Below are positions 56,125 to 64,000 of a DNA stretch of 64,000 nucleotides, piece after piece (the stretch's first letter is position 1; every line of letters starts with the position of its first letter). The translations under genes were made by a program, and so were the position numbers. The DNA lies in contig NZ_PUEJ01000004.1 of assembly GCF_002982075.1 (NCBI RefSeq), positions 646,579 to 710,578 on the forward strand, read 5' to 3'. The notes beneath the pieces were generated by a model. It ran no database searches and had not been told where the DNA came from. It saw only the letters and a program-made list of their open reading frames with translations. This DNA is from Labrys okinawensis (GTDB lineage Bacteria > Pseudomonadota > Alphaproteobacteria > Rhizobiales > Labraceae).

Positions 56125-56553
56125 TTAATTCGCCGCCGGCACCGAACAGCTCAAATCGCCTTCCGTGCAGTTGAGATAGGTCTTGAAGGTCTTGATGCGA
56201 TCCTTCGTCAGGCCGTCGCGGCACTGCGTCACTGCCAACGGATAGAGGGTGCCACCGGTGACGCCGGCACTTGAGAAATTGCATTCGGCGTCGCGAAAGG
56301 CGACCCAGGCTCTTTGCGCCGCCACCAGCAATTTCGTCTTGTCCGCATCGTCGTTCAGGCGTTTCTGAATCTGCTTGTAGAGCGTGTTCAGCTCGCCATC
56401 GGACGCCTTCAATGATTTGCCGGCACATTGATTGAGCGCAGCCTCATTTTCGGCATTGGTACAGTCCCCGGCCGCAAAGGCCGGCCCTGCCGCGAAGACG
56501 ACCGCTAGTCCCATCACAGTGATTCGTATCAAGCCGGGCAGCCGCATGGTCAT
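56125..56553 (-). CDS. LprI-like secreted protein (DUF1311)
   Basis: A 142-residue protein with a Sec signal (about 1-27, MGLAVVFAAGPAFA). The mature part fits the lysozyme-inhibitor LprI-like N-terminal family: CTNAENEAALNQCAGKSLKA, a helical KQIQKRLNDDADKTKLLVAA, then AQRAWVAFRDAECNF, and conserved Cys that should pair in the periplasm. The start is ATG 56553 or 56547. It stands alone, divergent from gcl. Lysozyme inhibition is known for few members, so function is tentative. Confidence 0.8.
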   Translation of the reverse strand: MTMRLPGLIRITVMGLAVVFAAGPAFAAGDCTNAENEAALNQCAGKSLKASDGELNTLYKQIQKRLNDDADKTKLLVAAQRAWVAFRDAECNFSSAGVTGGTLYPLAVTQCRDGLTKDRIKTFKTYLNCTEGDLSCSVPAAN

Positions 56554-56746
56554 TCTCCTCGATAGGCATGGCGATCATGAAGGAGGGACAACCTCTCACA
56601 ATTTTCAGCTGCGGGCATCGGACTAGTATGGCGCCCTCCATCAGCCATCAACAGAAAGGTCTTTTCGTCTCGTGTGTCCGCCGGATTCGAGGGCCGTTTG
56701 CGCCAATCGGCCGCGGCTGACGCAAGGGCCAGGTTGCATAAAGCGG

Positions 56747-56783
56747 TTGACACGCCCTCAAATGCTGGCATCTTGTATACCAG
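56747..56783 (+). promoter_or_regulatory. Putative gcl promoter/operator
   Basis: TTGACA (56747-56752) is a consensus -35 box; about 20 nt on lies TTGTATACCAG (56773-56783), containing the GTATAC palindrome. A poor -10 match suggests activator dependence. The GTATACC core also occurs in the operator-like site at 10122-10129, so a shared GntR-type regulator is possible. Confidence 0.35.
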
Positions 56784-56810
56784 AAAAATCAGAAACAGGG
56801 CGGAACCTCC

Positions 56811-58580
56811 ATGGCAAGAATGCGGGCAATCGACGCCGCCGTCAGGGTGTTGGAACGCGAGGGAGTGACCTGCGCCTTCGGCGTGCCGGGCGCTGCGATC
56901 AACCCTCTCTATTCGGCCATGAAGGCGCGCGGTTCGATCAACCATTACCTCGCCCGCCATGTCGAGGGCGCCTCCCATATGGCCGAGGGCTATACCCGCG
57001 CCAAGGCCGGCAATATCGGCGTGTGCATCGGTACCTCCGGCCCGGCCGGCACCGACATGATCACCGGCCTCTATTCGGCCGCTGCCGATTCCATTCCGAT
57101 CCTGTGCATCACCGGCCAGGCGCCGCGCGCACGGCTCTACAAGGAGGATTTCCAGGCCGTCGACATCGAGGCCATCGCCAAGCCCGTGACAAAATGGGCC
57201 GTCACCGTGCGCGAACCGGCCCTGGTGCCGCGCGTTTTCCAGCAGGCCTTCCATCTGATGCGCTCGGGCCGTCCCGGCCCGGTGCTGATCGACCTGCCCG
57301 TCGACGTACAGACAGCCGAGATCGAGTTCGACGACGAGATCTACGCTCCCCTGCCCGTCTACAAGCCGGCTGCGACGCGGCTCCAGGCCGAAAGGGCCAT
57401 CGCGCTCCTGCAGGAAGCCGAGCGCCCGCTGATCGTAGCGGGCGGCGGCATCATCAATGCCGATGCGTCCGACAAGCTCGTCGCCTTCGCCGAACTGACC
57501 GGCGTGCCGGTGATTCCGACCCTGATGGGCTGGGGTGCGATTCCCGACGACCATCCTCTGATGGCCGGCATGGTCGGCCTGCAGACCAGCCATCGCTACG
57601 GCAATGCCACGCTGCTCGCCTCCGATTTCGTCTTCGGTATCGGCAATCGCTGGGCCAACCGCCACACCGGCTCGGTGGAGGTCTACACCAAGGGCCGCAA
57701 ATTCGTGCATGTCGACATCGAGCCGACCCAGATCGGCCGGGTCTTCAACCCCGATCTCGGCATCGTCTCCGATGCCGGTGCTGCCCTCGACCTTTTCCTG
57801 GATGTCGCCCGCGAGTTGCAGGCACAGGGCCGCCTCAAGGACCGATCCGCATGGGCCGACGAATGCCGCGGGCGCAAGGGCAGCCTGCATCGGCGCAGCC
57901 ATTTCGACAATGTGCCGCTCAAGCCCCAGCGGGTCTATGAGGAGATGAACACCGCCTTCGGCCGGGATGTCTGCTATGTCTCGACGATCGGCCTCTCGCA
58001 GATCGCCGGTGCGCAGTTCCTGCGTGTGCACCATCCCCGCCACTGGATCAATTGCGGCCAGGCCGGCCCGCTCGGCTGGACCATTCCCGCGGCCCTGGGC
58101 GTACGCGCCGCCGATCCTGACAGGGAGATCGTGGCGCTGTCCGGCGACTACGACTTCCAGTTCCTGATCGAGGAACTGGCGGTCGGCGCCCAGTTCAAGC
58201 TGCCCTATATCCATGTCGTGGTGAACAACGCCTATCTCGGCCTGATCCGTCAGGCACAGCGCGGCTTCGACATGGATTTCCAGGTCCAGCTTTCCTTCGA
58301 GAACATCAACGCGCCCGATCTCGAAAGCTATGGCGTCGACCACGTCGCCGTCGCCGAGGGGCTCGGCTGCAAGGCGATCCGGGTCCGCAGTCCCAACGAG
58401 TTCGGGCAGGCCTTCGCGAAGGCCCGCGAATGGATGCGTGACTATCAGGTGCCCGTCGTCGTCGAGTTCATCCTCGAGCGTGTCACCAACATCGCCATGG
58501 GCCCTGAGATCGACGCGGTCACGGAGTTCGAGGACATTCTCGACCTGCCCATCCGGTCGGAAGCCGTCGCGGCCGAATAG
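56811..58580 (+). CDS. gcl: Glyoxylate carboligase (tartronate-semialdehyde synthase)
   Basis: A 589-residue thiamine-diphosphate enzyme that joins two glyoxylates to tartronate semialdehyde and CO2. The usual catalytic Glu of ThDP enzymes is Val here (V51 in [12 protein letters not shown]), a hallmark of Gcl. The ThDP site is in [20 protein letters not shown] with the [13 protein letters not shown] loop, and the FAD-binding middle domain is intact. It is followed by hyi and glxR in pathway order, with palindromic repeat elements between the genes. Confidence 0.96.
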   Translation: MARMRAIDAAVRVLEREGVTCAFGVPGAAINPLYSAMKARGSINHYLARHVEGASHMAEGYTRAKAGNIGVCIGTSGPAGTDMITGLYSAAADSIPILCITGQAPRARLYKEDFQAVDIEAIAKPVTKWAVTVREPALVPRVFQQAFHLMRSGRPGPVLIDLPVDVQTAEIEFDDEIYAPLPVYKPAATRLQAERAIALLQEAERPLIVAGGGIINADASDKLVAFAELTGVPVIPTLMGWGAIPDDHPLMAGMVGLQTSHRYGNATLLASDFVFGIGNRWANRHTGSVEVYTKGRKFVHVDIEPTQIGRVFNPDLGIVSDAGAALDLFLDVARELQAQGRLKDRSAWADECRGRKGSLHRRSHFDNVPLKPQRVYEEMNTAFGRDVCYVSTIGLSQIAGAQFLRVHHPRHWINCGQAGPLGWTIPAALGVRAADPDREIVALSGDYDFQFLIEELAVGAQFKLPYIHVVVNNAYLGLIRQAQRGFDMDFQVQLSFENINAPDLESYGVDHVAVAEGLGCKAIRVRSPNEFGQAFAKAREWMRDYQVPVVVEFILERVTNIAMGPEIDAVTEFEDILDLPIRSEAVAAE

Positions 58581-58598
58581 AAACGCACCGCTCGCTCC

Positions 58599-58758
58599 TT
58601 ACCCTCCCCTCGATGGGGAGGGTCGGACGAAGTCCGGGGTGGGGTGAGAACCGCCGCTCTTACCGACAGGGGCGCAGGAAAGTTCATTTTCGACGAGCGC
58701 GCCATCACCCCCACCCCGACGCTAACGCGTCGACCCTCCCCATCGAGGGGAGGGTAAG
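58599..58758. repeat. Palindromic mosaic repeat between gcl and hyi
   Basis: Outer arms at 58599-58626 and 58731-58758 are exact reverse complements over 28 nt. Each arm is itself palindromic (CCCTCCCC...GGGGAGGG). Inner segments GGGGTGGGGTGA and TCACCCCCACCCC pair further inside. The 160-nt unit resembles the dispersed intergenic elements of rhizobia. It fills nearly the whole gap and can fold into a long RNA hairpin inside the operon transcript. Confidence 0.75.
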
Positions 58759-58773
58759 ACACCGGGAACCGCC

Positions 58774-59559
58774 ATGCCCAGATTTGCCGCCAACCTGACC
58801 ATGCTGTTCAACGAAGTGCCGTTCATGGAGCGCTTCGCGGCAGCCGCCCGCAACGGCTTTGCGGGCGTGGAATATCTGTTCCCCTACCCCTTCCCGGCGG
58901 CCGAGCTGGCCGCGGCCCTGAAGGAGCACAGGCTTACCCAGGTCCTGCACAACCTGCCGGCCGGCGACTGGGCGGGCGGGGAGCGCGGCATCGCCGTGCT
59001 GCCCGACCGCAAGGCCGAGTTCCGCGAGGGGGTCGCCCAAGCCATCGCCTATGCCCAGGCGCTCGACTGCAAGCTGGTCAACTGCCTGGCCGGCATCGCG
59101 CCCGCCGCCGTCGATGCGGGGCAGGCAAGGGCCACCTTCGTCGAGAACATCGGCTATGCCGCCGGCGAACTGAAGAAGGCCGGCATCCGCCTGGTGATCG
59201 AGGCGATCAATACCCGCGACATTCCCGGCTTCTTCCTGACCAACACCCGCCAGGCGGCCGAGATCATCGCCGAGACGGGCTCGGACAATGTCGGGCTGCA
59301 ATACGACATCTACCACATGCAGATCATGGAAGGGGATCTGGCCCGCACCATCGAGAAATACCTGCCGCAGATCTGGCATGTGCAGCTGGCCGACAATCCC
59401 GGCCGCAACGAGCCGGGCACCGGCGAGATCGCCTATCCCTTCCTCTACCGCTGGCTCGACCAGCTCGGCTATGGCGGCTGGATCGGCTGCGAATACAAGC
59501 CCAAGGGCGAGACCGAAGCGGGCCTGGGCTGGCTGAAGGCGGCGAGTGCCATTCGCTGA
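58774..59559 (+). CDS. hyi: Hydroxypyruvate isomerase
   Basis: A 261-residue TIM-barrel isomerase (xylose-isomerase-like) that interconverts hydroxypyruvate and tartronate semialdehyde. Metal-site acids appear in LVIEAINTRDIPGFFL, QYDIYHMQIMEGDL, HVQLADNPGRNEPGTGEI and GCEYKP. Length and motifs match Hyi. It lies between gcl and glxR on the same strand, which fixes its role in the glyoxylate-to-glycerate route. Confidence 0.95.
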   Translation: MPRFAANLTMLFNEVPFMERFAAAARNGFAGVEYLFPYPFPAAELAAALKEHRLTQVLHNLPAGDWAGGERGIAVLPDRKAEFREGVAQAIAYAQALDCKLVNCLAGIAPAAVDAGQARATFVENIGYAAGELKKAGIRLVIEAINTRDIPGFFLTNTRQAAEIIAETGSDNVGLQYDIYHMQIMEGDLARTIEKYLPQIWHVQLADNPGRNEPGTGEIAYPFLYRWLDQLGYGGWIGCEYKPKGETEAGLGWLKAASAIR

Positions 59560-59575
59560 ACCTATCAGGACGTTC

Positions 59576-59699
59576 CCCTTCTCCCCTTGCGGGAGAAGGT
59601 GCCCCGAAGGGGCGGATGAGGGGCGGAGACGCCTCTCTGAGAGAGTTCGCAAGACCCCTCATCCCCCTGCCGGGACCTTCTCCCGCAAGGGGAGAAGGG
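59576..59699. repeat. RIME1-like palindromic element between hyi and glxR
   Basis: Arms at 59576-59600 and 59675-59699 are exact reverse complements over 25 nt, each with the core CTCCCCTTGCGGGAGAAGG, which is itself a near palindrome. GCGGATGAGGGG and CCCCTCATCC segments lie inside. The sequence style closely matches the rhizobial RIME1 intergenic mosaic element (from memory). It lies just before glxR within the operon. Confidence 0.7.
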
Positions 59700-59725
59700 A
59701 GCAATTCAACCAAAGGATCTTCACC

Positions 59726-60616
59726 ATGAATATCGGCTTTGTCGGACTGGGCATCATGGGTTCCCCGATGGCGGGGCACCTGATCGCGGCCGGCCATACC
59801 CTCTTCCTCAACACCCTCGGCCCGGTTCCCGCCGAACTCACCGCCGCCGGCGGCAAGGCCGAGGCGACCGCCGCCGAGGTCGCCCGCAAGGCCGACATCA
59901 TCATCACCATGGTGCCCGATACGCCGGATGTGGAGACGGTGCTGTTCGGCAAGGACGGCGTCGCCGAGGGCCTCTCCGCCGGCAAGCTCGTCGTCGACAT
60001 GAGCTCGATCTCCCCCGTGGAGACCAAGAAATTCGCCAGGCGCATCAATGAGCTCGGTTGCGACTATCTCGACGCGCCGGTCTCGGGCGGCGAGGTCGGC
60101 GCCAAGGCGGCGTCCCTCACCATCATGGTCGGTGGCCCGGAAGCCGCCTTCGAGCGCGCCAGGCCGCTGTTCGAGACAATGGGCAAGAACATCACGCTCG
60201 TCGGCGGCAATGGCGACGGCCAGACCACCAAGGTCGCCAACCAGATCATCGTCGCCCTCAATATCGAGGCAGTCGGCGAGGCCCTGCTGTTCGCCTCCAA
60301 GGCGGGGGCCGACCCGGCCAAGGTGCGCCAGGCCCTGATGGGCGGCTTCGCCGCCTCCCGCATCCTGGAAGTGCATGGCGATCGCATGGTCAAGCGCACC
60401 TTCGATCCAGGCTTCCGCATTGCCCTGCACCAGAAGGACCTCAATCTGGCGCTGGACGGGGCGCGCATCCTGGGCATCGCTTTGCCCAATACGGCGACGG
60501 CGCAGGAACTCTTCAACACCTGCGCCTCCCATGGCGGCAAGGACTGGGATCATTCCGCCATGGTGCGTGCCCTCGAACTCATGGCCAACCACGCCGTCAC
60601 CACCACGAGCAGCTGA
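59726..60616 (+). CDS. glxR: Tartronate semialdehyde reductase (2-hydroxy-3-oxopropionate reductase)
   Basis: A 296-residue beta-hydroxyacid dehydrogenase that reduces tartronate semialdehyde to D-glycerate. Rossmann motif GFVGLGIMGSPMAGHL, substrate segment DAPVSGGEVGAKAASLTIMVG, and the catalytic Lys in QTTKVANQIIVALNI are present. ATG 59726 starts the protein after the repeat element; the frame upstream is only repeat read-through. It is the third gene of gcl-hyi-glxR. Confidence 0.94.
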   Translation: MNIGFVGLGIMGSPMAGHLIAAGHTLFLNTLGPVPAELTAAGGKAEATAAEVARKADIIITMVPDTPDVETVLFGKDGVAEGLSAGKLVVDMSSISPVETKKFARRINELGCDYLDAPVSGGEVGAKAASLTIMVGGPEAAFERARPLFETMGKNITLVGGNGDGQTTKVANQIIVALNIEAVGEALLFASKAGADPAKVRQALMGGFAASRILEVHGDRMVKRTFDPGFRIALHQKDLNLALDGARILGIALPNTATAQELFNTCASHGGKDWDHSAMVRALELMANHAVTTTSS

Positions 60617-60658
60617 AAGCAAGACCCGCAAGGCAGGCGGCAGAAGGGGAGCGACATC

Positions 60659-61687
60659 ATGAAGATCTGCATCTATGGCGCCGGCGCGATCGGCGGCTAC
60701 ATGGCGGTGATGCTGCAGCAGGCGGGCGCCGAAGTCTCGGTCATCGCACGCGGGGAGCATCTGAAGGCCATGCAGGCCCACGGCCTCAAGCTGCTCATCG
60801 ACGGGCAGGAGCGGGCGGCCTCGCTCACGGCAACGCAGAACCCGGCCGATCTGGGGCCGCAGGACTATGTGATCGTCGCCCTCAAGGCCCACCAGGCCTG
60901 GGAATCGGCGGAGGCGCTCAAGCCGCTGCTCGGCCGCGACACTGCCGTCGTCACCGCCCAGAACGGCGTGCCCTGGTGGTACTTCTACGGCCTGCCGACC
61001 GCTCTCGCCGACACCCGTCTCGCCAGTGTCGATCCTGGCGATCGGCAGTGGCAGGCCATCGGCCCCGAACGGGTGATCGGCTGCACGGTCTATCCGGCCA
61101 CCGAGATCACCGAGCCCGGCGTCGTCAGGCACATCTACGGCAACCAGTTCGGTCTCGGCGAGCCCAACCGCACGGAAAGCCTGCGCGTGGCCAGGCTTGC
61201 CGAGGCGATGACGGCCGGCGGCCTGAAGCCTCGTCTCTATGAGGATATTCGCGATGACATCTGGCTGAAGCTCTGGGGCAATCTGTGCTTCAACCCAATC
61301 TCCGCCCTCACCCATGCCACGCTCGACGTGATCGCGACCGAGCCGGGCACGCGCGCATTGGCGCGCGCCATGATGGTGGAGGCCGAGCAGATCGGCCTCA
61401 AGCTCGGCGCACGCTTCCGGGTCGGCGTCGACCGGCGCATCGACGGCGCGGCCGGCGTCGGCGCCCATCGCACCTCGATGCTGCAGGATCTCGACAAGGG
61501 CCGGGCGCTGGAGATCGACGCCCTGCTCACCGCCGTCCAGGAAATGGGGCGCATCGCGGAGATCCAGACGCCGCATATCGATGCGGTGCTCGCCCTGGTT
61601 CAGCAGATGGCCCGCGTGAAGGGGCTCTATCCCACCTTCCCGCAAGAAGCAGCGCCGGCTCCGCTGCGCGCCGTCGGCCAGGCCTGA
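60659..61687 (+). CDS. Ketopantoate-reductase-family protein (ApbA/PanE-like)
   Basis: A 342-residue NADPH-dependent oxidoreductase. The N-terminal motif is IYGAGAIGGYMAVMLQQAG, and the catalytic Lys/Asn region is DIRDDIWLKLWGNLCFNPIS with RTSMLQDLDKGRALEID. Length (342) is longer than typical PanE (about 300), and the position after the glyoxylate genes suggests a role outside pantothenate synthesis. A GGGGAG site precedes ATG 60659. It is 42 nt after glxR, so probably cotranscribed. Confidence 0.85.
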   Translation: MKICIYGAGAIGGYMAVMLQQAGAEVSVIARGEHLKAMQAHGLKLLIDGQERAASLTATQNPADLGPQDYVIVALKAHQAWESAEALKPLLGRDTAVVTAQNGVPWWYFYGLPTALADTRLASVDPGDRQWQAIGPERVIGCTVYPATEITEPGVVRHIYGNQFGLGEPNRTESLRVARLAEAMTAGGLKPRLYEDIRDDIWLKLWGNLCFNPISALTHATLDVIATEPGTRALARAMMVEAEQIGLKLGARFRVGVDRRIDGAAGVGAHRTSMLQDLDKGRALEIDALLTAVQEMGRIAEIQTPHIDAVLALVQQMARVKGLYPTFPQEAAPAPLRAVGQA

Positions 61688-61723
61688 CTCATGGAAGCCG
61701 AACCTGTCGGAACGGATGTCATC

Positions 61724-62866
61724 ATGAAGATCGGTATTCCCTCGGAAACGGAACCCGGCGAGCCCCGTGTCGGCGCGACGCCCGACACGGTCAGGAAGCT
61801 GATCGGGCTTGGAGCGACGGTTCGGGTCGCGAGCGGCGCGGGCCTGGCGTCGGGGTTCACGGACGAGGATTACGCCCAGGCCGGCGCCACGGTCGCCGGT
61901 TCCAATCAGGAGGCGCTGGACGGGGCGGCTGTTGTCCTGAAGGTGCGCCGCCCGCGGGCGGATGAGCTCGGCGCCTATCGCAGCGGCGCGCTGGTGCTGG
62001 GCATCATGGATCCCCATGGCCAGCACGAGGCGCTGGCCGCTTTGGCGCAGGCGGGCGTGTCGGCCTTCGCCATGGAGCTGATGCCGCGCATCACCCGGGC
62101 GCAGGTGATGGACGTGTTGTCCTCCCAGGCCAATCTCGCCGGCTACCGGGCGGTGATCGATGCCAGCGCCGAGTTCGGCCGGGCCTTTCCGATGATGATG
62201 ACCGCCGCCGGCACCGTGCCCGCCGCCAAGGTCTTCGTGATGGGGGCGGGCGTCGCCGGCCTGCAGGCCATCGCCACGGCACGGCGCCTGGGCGCGGTGG
62301 TCACCGCCACCGACGTGCGTCCCGCCGCCAAGGAGCAGGTCGCCTCGCTCGGCGCCAAATTCGTCGCCGTCGAGGACGAGGAGTTCCGCGAGGCCGAGAC
62401 ATCGGCCGGCTATGCCAAGCCGATGTCGGCCGAATACCAGGCCAAGCAGGCCGCCCTGGTGGCCGAGCACATCAAGAAGCAGGACATCGTCATCACCACC
62501 GCTTTGATCCCCGGCCGGCCCGCCCCGCGCCTGGTCTCGGCCGCGATGGTCGACAGCCTCAAGCCGGGCTCGGTGCTGGTGGACCTGGCGGTCGAGCGCG
62601 GCGGCAATGTCGAGGGCGCCCGCCCCGGCGAGGTCGTGGTCACGCCAGGCGGGGTCAAGATCATCGGCCATCTCAACGTGCCCGGGCGCCTGGCCGCCTC
62701 CGCCTCCTCGCTCTATGCCCGCAACCTCCTCGCCTTCGTGGAGACGCTGGTCGACAAGAAGGAGAAGGTCCTGGCGCCCAATTGGGAGGACGAACTGGTC
62801 AAGGCCACGCTCCTCACCAAGGACGGGGCGGTGGTGCATCCCGCCTTCCAGCCGCAGCCGGCCTGA
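61724..62866 (+). CDS. pntAA: Proton-translocating NAD(P) transhydrogenase subunit alpha-1
   Basis: A 380-residue soluble NAD(H)-binding subunit (domain dI). It opens MKIGIPSETEPGEPRVGATP; the NAD fold is MGAGVAGLQAIATARRLGAV, and the conserved SAEYQAKQAALVAEHIKKQD and VNVPGRLAASAS-type segment are present. ATG 61724 gives the usual N-terminus; ATG 61691 would add 11 residues. Together with the next two genes it forms the three-subunit transhydrogenase known from alphaproteobacteria, which links NADH and NADP+ to the proton gradient. Confidence 0.94.
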   Translation: MKIGIPSETEPGEPRVGATPDTVRKLIGLGATVRVASGAGLASGFTDEDYAQAGATVAGSNQEALDGAAVVLKVRRPRADELGAYRSGALVLGIMDPHGQHEALAALAQAGVSAFAMELMPRITRAQVMDVLSSQANLAGYRAVIDASAEFGRAFPMMMTAAGTVPAAKVFVMGAGVAGLQAIATARRLGAVVTATDVRPAAKEQVASLGAKFVAVEDEEFREAETSAGYAKPMSAEYQAKQAALVAEHIKKQDIVITTALIPGRPAPRLVSAAMVDSLKPGSVLVDLAVERGGNVEGARPGEVVVTPGGVKIIGHLNVPGRLAASASSLYARNLLAFVETLVDKKEKVLAPNWEDELVKATLLTKDGAVVHPAFQPQPA

Positions 62867-62946
62867 CGGATCTTTGGCGGGCGGGTCTCCAGCTCCATCG
62901 AGAGATGGCGCGGGGGCCGCCTGGAATTGAGTGCATCCCATCAGAG

Positions 62947-62964
62947 GCGGGTCCGAAGACCCGC
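62947..62964. repeat. GGGTC-type hairpin between pntAA and pntAB
   Basis: GCGGGTC-CGAA-GACCCGC, a perfect 7-bp stem with a stable CGAA tetraloop. It is a near copy of the hairpin at 15959-15976. It lies inside the pnt operon, so it is more likely a dispersed repeat or RNA-stability element than a terminator. Confidence 0.5.
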
Positions 62965-62998
62965 TCCCATCAGATCCACCCCATCGAGGAAGACCGAC

Positions 62999-63502
62999 AT
63001 GGCCGAAACGCCCCAAGAGCTTCTCGACAAGGCCCAGGCTGCGGCTCGGGCCGCCGGCGAGGCTGCCAGAAACGCCCAGGACTATGCCGACCAGCTCGCC
63101 GCCACGCTGGGGGGTGTCGCCCATGCCGCCACCGGCGGGGCGATCGATCCCTTCGTCTTCCGCTTCGCCATCTTCGTGCTCGCCATCTTCGTGGGCTATT
63201 ACGTGGTGTGGTCGGTCACCCCCGCCTTGCACACCCCGCTGATGTCGGTGACCAACGCCATCTCCTCGGTGATCGTGGTCGGCGCCCTGCTGTCGGTCGG
63301 CGTCGCCCTGGCCGGGGACGAGAGCGGGCCGTGGTGGGCCCGCGGCTTCGGCTTCCTGGCCCTGGTGCTGGCCTCCATCAACATCTTCGGCGGCTTCCTG
63401 GTCACCGAGCGCATGCTGGCCATGTACAAGCCCAAGGATAAGACCAACAAGGACAAGACCAGGAAGGCCGAGGCCAAACCGGCCGCCGGCGCCGGCCAGT
63501 GA
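62999..63502 (+). CDS. pntAB: Proton-translocating NAD(P) transhydrogenase subunit alpha-2
   Basis: A 167-residue membrane subunit. An Ala-rich helical N-terminus (about 1-50) leads into [20 protein letters not shown] and further membrane helices, including [20 protein letters not shown], the conserved PntA membrane signature. The C-terminus is Lys-rich. ATG 62999 fits the family. The next gene starts 10 nt after the stop. Confidence 0.93.
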   Translation: MAETPQELLDKAQAAARAAGEAARNAQDYADQLAATLGGVAHAATGGAIDPFVFRFAIFVLAIFVGYYVVWSVTPALHTPLMSVTNAISSVIVVGALLSVGVALAGDESGPWWARGFGFLALVLASINIFGGFLVTERMLAMYKPKDKTNKDKTRKAEAKPAAGAGQ

Positions 63503-63512
63503 GGAAGCCTCC

Positions 63513-64000
63513 ATGTCCGTGAATCTCACCCAGTTCCTCTATCTCGTCGCCGGCGTGCTGTTCATCCTGGCGCTGCGCGGACTGTCCTCGCCGACCTCCT
63601 CGCGCCAGGGCAACCGCTTCGGCATGATCGGCATGGGCCTGGCGGTGCTGACCACGCTGGCGGTGTCGCCGCCCTCGGGCGTGTCGGGCTGGCTGCTGGT
63701 GGTCGCAGGCCTTGCCGTCGGCGGCGGGCTCGGCGCGGTGGTGGCCCGGCGCGTGGCGATGACGGCGATGCCCCAATTGGTGGCCGCCTTCCATTCGGGC
63801 GTCGGCCTGGCCGCGGTGTTCGTGGCCGCCGGCGCGCTCTATGCCCCCGCCGCCTTCGGCATCAGCCATGGCGGTGAGATCGAGCCGCAATCGCTGGTCG
63901 AGATGTCGCTGGGTGTGGCCATCGGCGCCATCACCTTCACCGGCTCGGTGATCGCCTTCGCCAAGCTCAACGGCAACATGTCCGGCGCGCCGATCCTGCT
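63513..64000 (+). CDS. pntB: Proton-translocating NAD(P) transhydrogenase subunit beta, partial
   Basis: The first 162 residues of the membrane/NADP-binding subunit, cut by the right window edge. Several membrane helices are visible (NLTQFLYLVAGVLFILALRG, ILLVV-type), with the conserved MPQLVAAFHSGVGLAAVFVA and SLGVAIGAITFTGSVIAFAK that line the proton path. ATG 63513 follows GAGGAAG. Confidence 0.94.
   Translation, partial: MSVNLTQFLYLVAGVLFILALRGLSSPTSSRQGNRFGMIGMGLAVLTTLAVSPPSGVSGWLLVVAGLAVGGGLGAVVARRVAMTAMPQLVAAFHSGVGLAAVFVAAGALYAPAAFGISHGGEIEPQSLVEMSLGVAIGAITFTGSVIAFAKLNGNMSGAPIL

Noticed and set aside
58599..59699. Insertion sequence or integron-like element in the gcl operon
   Set aside because: The inverted repeats are 120-160 nt units without a transposase or target duplication, so a non-autonomous palindromic repeat fits better.
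59324..63529. Very long open frame on the minus strand (about 1,400 codons) opposite hyi, glxR, panE-like and pnt genes
   Set aside because: It is an antisense shadow of strongly supported plus-strand genes in G+C-rich DNA, has no domain, and reads through the palindromic repeat.

Overview
The window is a chromosomal stretch of a G+C-rich alphaproteobacterium, most likely in the order Hyphomicrobiales (Rhizobiales). The evidence is about two thirds G+C by eye, dense small operons, many TTG/GTG starts, three-gene proton transhydrogenase (pntAA-pntAB-pntB), and RIME-like palindromic intergenic repeats of the kind described from rhizobia. Genus and species cannot be fixed from the sequence. No rRNA, tRNA, CRISPR array, transposase or phage gene was seen.

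Layout. 1-12.5 kb: scattered metabolic and regulatory genes (LysR regulator, aldo/keto reductase, histidine-phosphatase-like protein, 3-hydroxyisobutyrate-dehydrogenase-like reductase, FecR-domain protein). These are followed by a copper-resistance pair (P-type ATPase and multicopper oxidase) behind a MerR/CueR-type promoter, then an FMN-dependent 2-hydroxy-acid oxidase divergent from an MFS carrier. 12.5-19.6 kb: methylmalonate-semialdehyde dehydrogenase with a divergent LysR gene, and a gamma-glutamyl-polyamine catabolic group (glutamine-synthetase-like ligase, FAD oxidase, aldehyde dehydrogenase) with a divergent GntR regulator. 19.6-29.9 kb: a PAS-GGDEF diguanylate cyclase, a nucleoside deaminase, a TctDE-like two-component pair divergent from a three-gene ABC importer of the nitrate/sulfonate/taurine type, an ankyrin protein, a CynX-type carrier and S-formylglutathione hydrolase.

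30.2-55.8 kb is the most interesting part. It is a surface-polysaccharide locus framed by the UDP-GlcNAc supply genes glmM, glmS and glmU. Between them lie three glycosyltransferases (two fused to N-terminal TPR-like regions, one with a coiled coil), two further TPR proteins, and a TPR protein fused to an LpxL/HtrB-like acyltransferase fold. There is also a nucleotide-sugar 6-dehydrogenase, a uronate epimerase, a GHL15-like secreted glycosidase and an ABC-dependent capsule exporter of KpsM/KpsT/KpsE type. The KpsT-like ATPase aligns along its length with KpsT but has lost every nucleotide-binding and hydrolysis motif, while its permease partner carries an extra N-terminal domain of about 170 residues. 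No KpsC, KpsS or KpsD homologue is in the window. Two AT-rich non-coding stretches (1.1 kb and 0.3 kb) with repeats and palindromes precede the locus genes.

56-64 kb: an LprI-like secreted protein, the glyoxylate-to-glycerate operon gcl-hyi-glxR with two elaborate palindromic repeat elements between its genes, a ketopantoate-reductase-family gene, and pntAA-pntAB-pntB, which runs off the right edge.
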